Shown here one piece after another: positions 14,634-15,337 of a DNA stretch of 15,337 nt. Each line of letters begins with the position of its first letter. Within the stretch, counting starts at the first letter, position 1. The position numbers were made by a program, and so were the translations under genes. Source of the stretch: CADEDV01 sp036374495 (GTDB taxonomy: Bacteria > Bacteroidota > Bacteroidia > Chitinophagales > Chitinophagaceae); the NCBI GenBank assembly GCA_965652975.1, contig CBFGYO010000100.1:1-15337 (forward strand), given 5' to 3'. The notes under the pieces were generated by a model. The model saw nothing but the letters and a program-made list of their open reading frames with translations. It was not told the DNA's origin and made no database searches.

Positions 14634-15337
14634 TTATATAGCCTTTGCTTCTTCGTGTAGGAGCCTTACCAACTCCTCCGCATTTTCTGCAGGCACCAGT
14701 TTTACTCCGGCTTTTGCCGGTGGCAGGCTAAAACTTGCAATACTCGTCAATGAGTCGGCTGCAACAGGCTCTACAACTTTAAGTGGTTTGGTCCGTGCTG
14801 CCATAATGCCGCGCATATTGGGTATTCTTGCTTCAGCCATTCCTTTCTGGCAACTTATTACAACGGGTAGCGCCACTTCGCTTACTTCTTCACCTCCTTC
14901 GATTTCACGGGTAACAGTGGCTACGCTGCCCTTCAAATCCAGTTTAGTTGCGAGTGCCACATAAGGCAGGTCGAGAAACTCAGCGACCATGCCACCTATT
15001 GAAGAACCATTGTAGTCAATCGTTTCTTTACCCGTAAGCACAAGATCATAACCGCCCTGTTTGGCGACTGCTGCTATTTGCGAGGCGATATAATAACTAT
15101 CATGACTATCGGCATTCACTCTTATTGCTTCGTCGCCACCAAGTGCTAGCGCTTTGCGGATGATCGGCTCGGCATCTGCTTGTCCGACTGTAATAAGGTT
15201 TATCACTGTGGAAGCATCAGCTTCTTTCAATTCAATGGCACGTACCAGGGAATACCATTCATCGTATGGATTGATGATCCACTGCACACCATTGGTATCG
15301 AATTTCGTGTTGTTATCGGTGAAAGCTATTTTTGCCG
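14634..15337 (-). CDS. etfB: Electron transfer flavoprotein subunit beta (5' end beyond window)
   Basis: The frame stays open to the right edge. An apparent GTG start at 15287 is internal, because about 16 more codons in frame read KIAFTDNNTKFDTNG up to the edge, a typical EtfB N-terminal region. About 234 residues are visible and roughly 15 are missing. Landmarks are GVQWIINPYDEWYSLVRAIELKE, the nucleotide-binding TGKETIDYNGSSIGGMVAEFLDLPY, and CQKGMAEARIPNMRGIMAARTKPL, equivalent to the recognition loop that contacts partner dehydrogenases. It is the upstream partner of etfA in a two-gene unit. The promoter lies outside the window. Confidence 0.95.
   Translation of the reverse strand, partial: AKIAFTDNNTKFDTNGVQWIINPYDEWYSLVRAIELKEADASTVINLITVGQADAEPIIRKALALGGDEAIRVNADSHDSYYIASQIAAVAKQGGYDLVLTGKETIDYNGSSIGGMVAEFLDLPYVALATKLDLKGSVATVTREIEGGEEVSEVALPVVISCQKGMAEARIPNMRGIMAARTKPLKVVEPVAADSLTSIASFSLPPAKAGVKLVPAENAEELVRLLHEEAKAI

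Noticed and set aside
15285..15287. GTG at 15287 as the start of a short EtfB.
   Set aside because: The frame continues to the window edge with EtfB-like sequence, so the gene is truncated by the window, not short.
1..15337. CRISPR arrays, transposases, phage genes, attachment sites.
   Set aside because: No spaced direct repeats, recombinase motifs or flanking duplications were seen; the repeats present are 7-bp tandems and palindromes.

Overview
The window looks like chromosome from a member of the Bacteroidota, most likely the Chitinophagaceae or a close relative. Five things point that way: AT-leaning codon use; almost no Shine-Dalgarno sites before starts; a good match to the TTG / TAnnTTTG promoter of this phylum; a protein made of a GldM-type C-terminal region (GldM is a type IX secretion/gliding component); and a PorT-type outer-membrane beta-barrel. 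The genes are chromosomal housekeeping and amino-acid metabolism. I see no insertion sequence, phage gene, CRISPR array, rRNA or intact tRNA.

Layout. Positions 1-89 hold the 3' end of an unidentified plus-strand gene. A large imperfect palindrome (91-210) separates it from a convergent secreted GldM-C-like protein (213-863, minus). The divergent spacer 864-1208 contains several small hairpins and an intrinsic terminator just before an APC-family amino-acid permease (1209-2654, plus). The permease tail and the spacer after it contain two arrays of degenerate 7-bp repeats (2615-2670, 2788-2836). Next is a MocR-type GntR/aminotransferase regulator (2837-4282, minus). It is divergent from a compact three-gene unit: EamA/DMT transporter (4457-5353), double-GNAT acetyltransferase with a PaiA-like second half (5350-6390), and branched-chain aminotransferase ilvE (6407-7486). 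That unit ends in a strong terminator.

Further right are an SDR oxidoreductase (7740-8420), an outer-membrane beta-barrel (8740-9432, with terminator) and a four-helix membrane protein (9541-9942). Ornithine aminotransferase rocD (9979-11214, minus) is divergent from a VOC dioxygenase/glyoxalase-like protein (11496-11981). The VOC gene overlaps the 3' end of ispE (11970-12800, minus). A bifunctional-nuclease-domain protein with a UVR motif (12893-13504, minus) lies upstream of ispE. Last come etfA (13609-14577) and 5'-truncated etfB (14634 to the window edge), both minus, in etfB-etfA transcription order.

How the genes fit together. The most suggestive unit is the MocR regulator facing transporter-acetyltransferase-aminotransferase. 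MocR proteins sense PLP or amino-acid/amine ligands and often control adjacent transporters. An exporter-like DMT protein coupled by ATGA overlap to a PaiA-like acetyltransferase, followed by a BCAT, suggests a ligand-controlled module for amine or amino-acid modification, export and turnover. Its substrate cannot be read from sequence. EtfAB, IspE and the BFN protein are core metabolism or conserved housekeeping.
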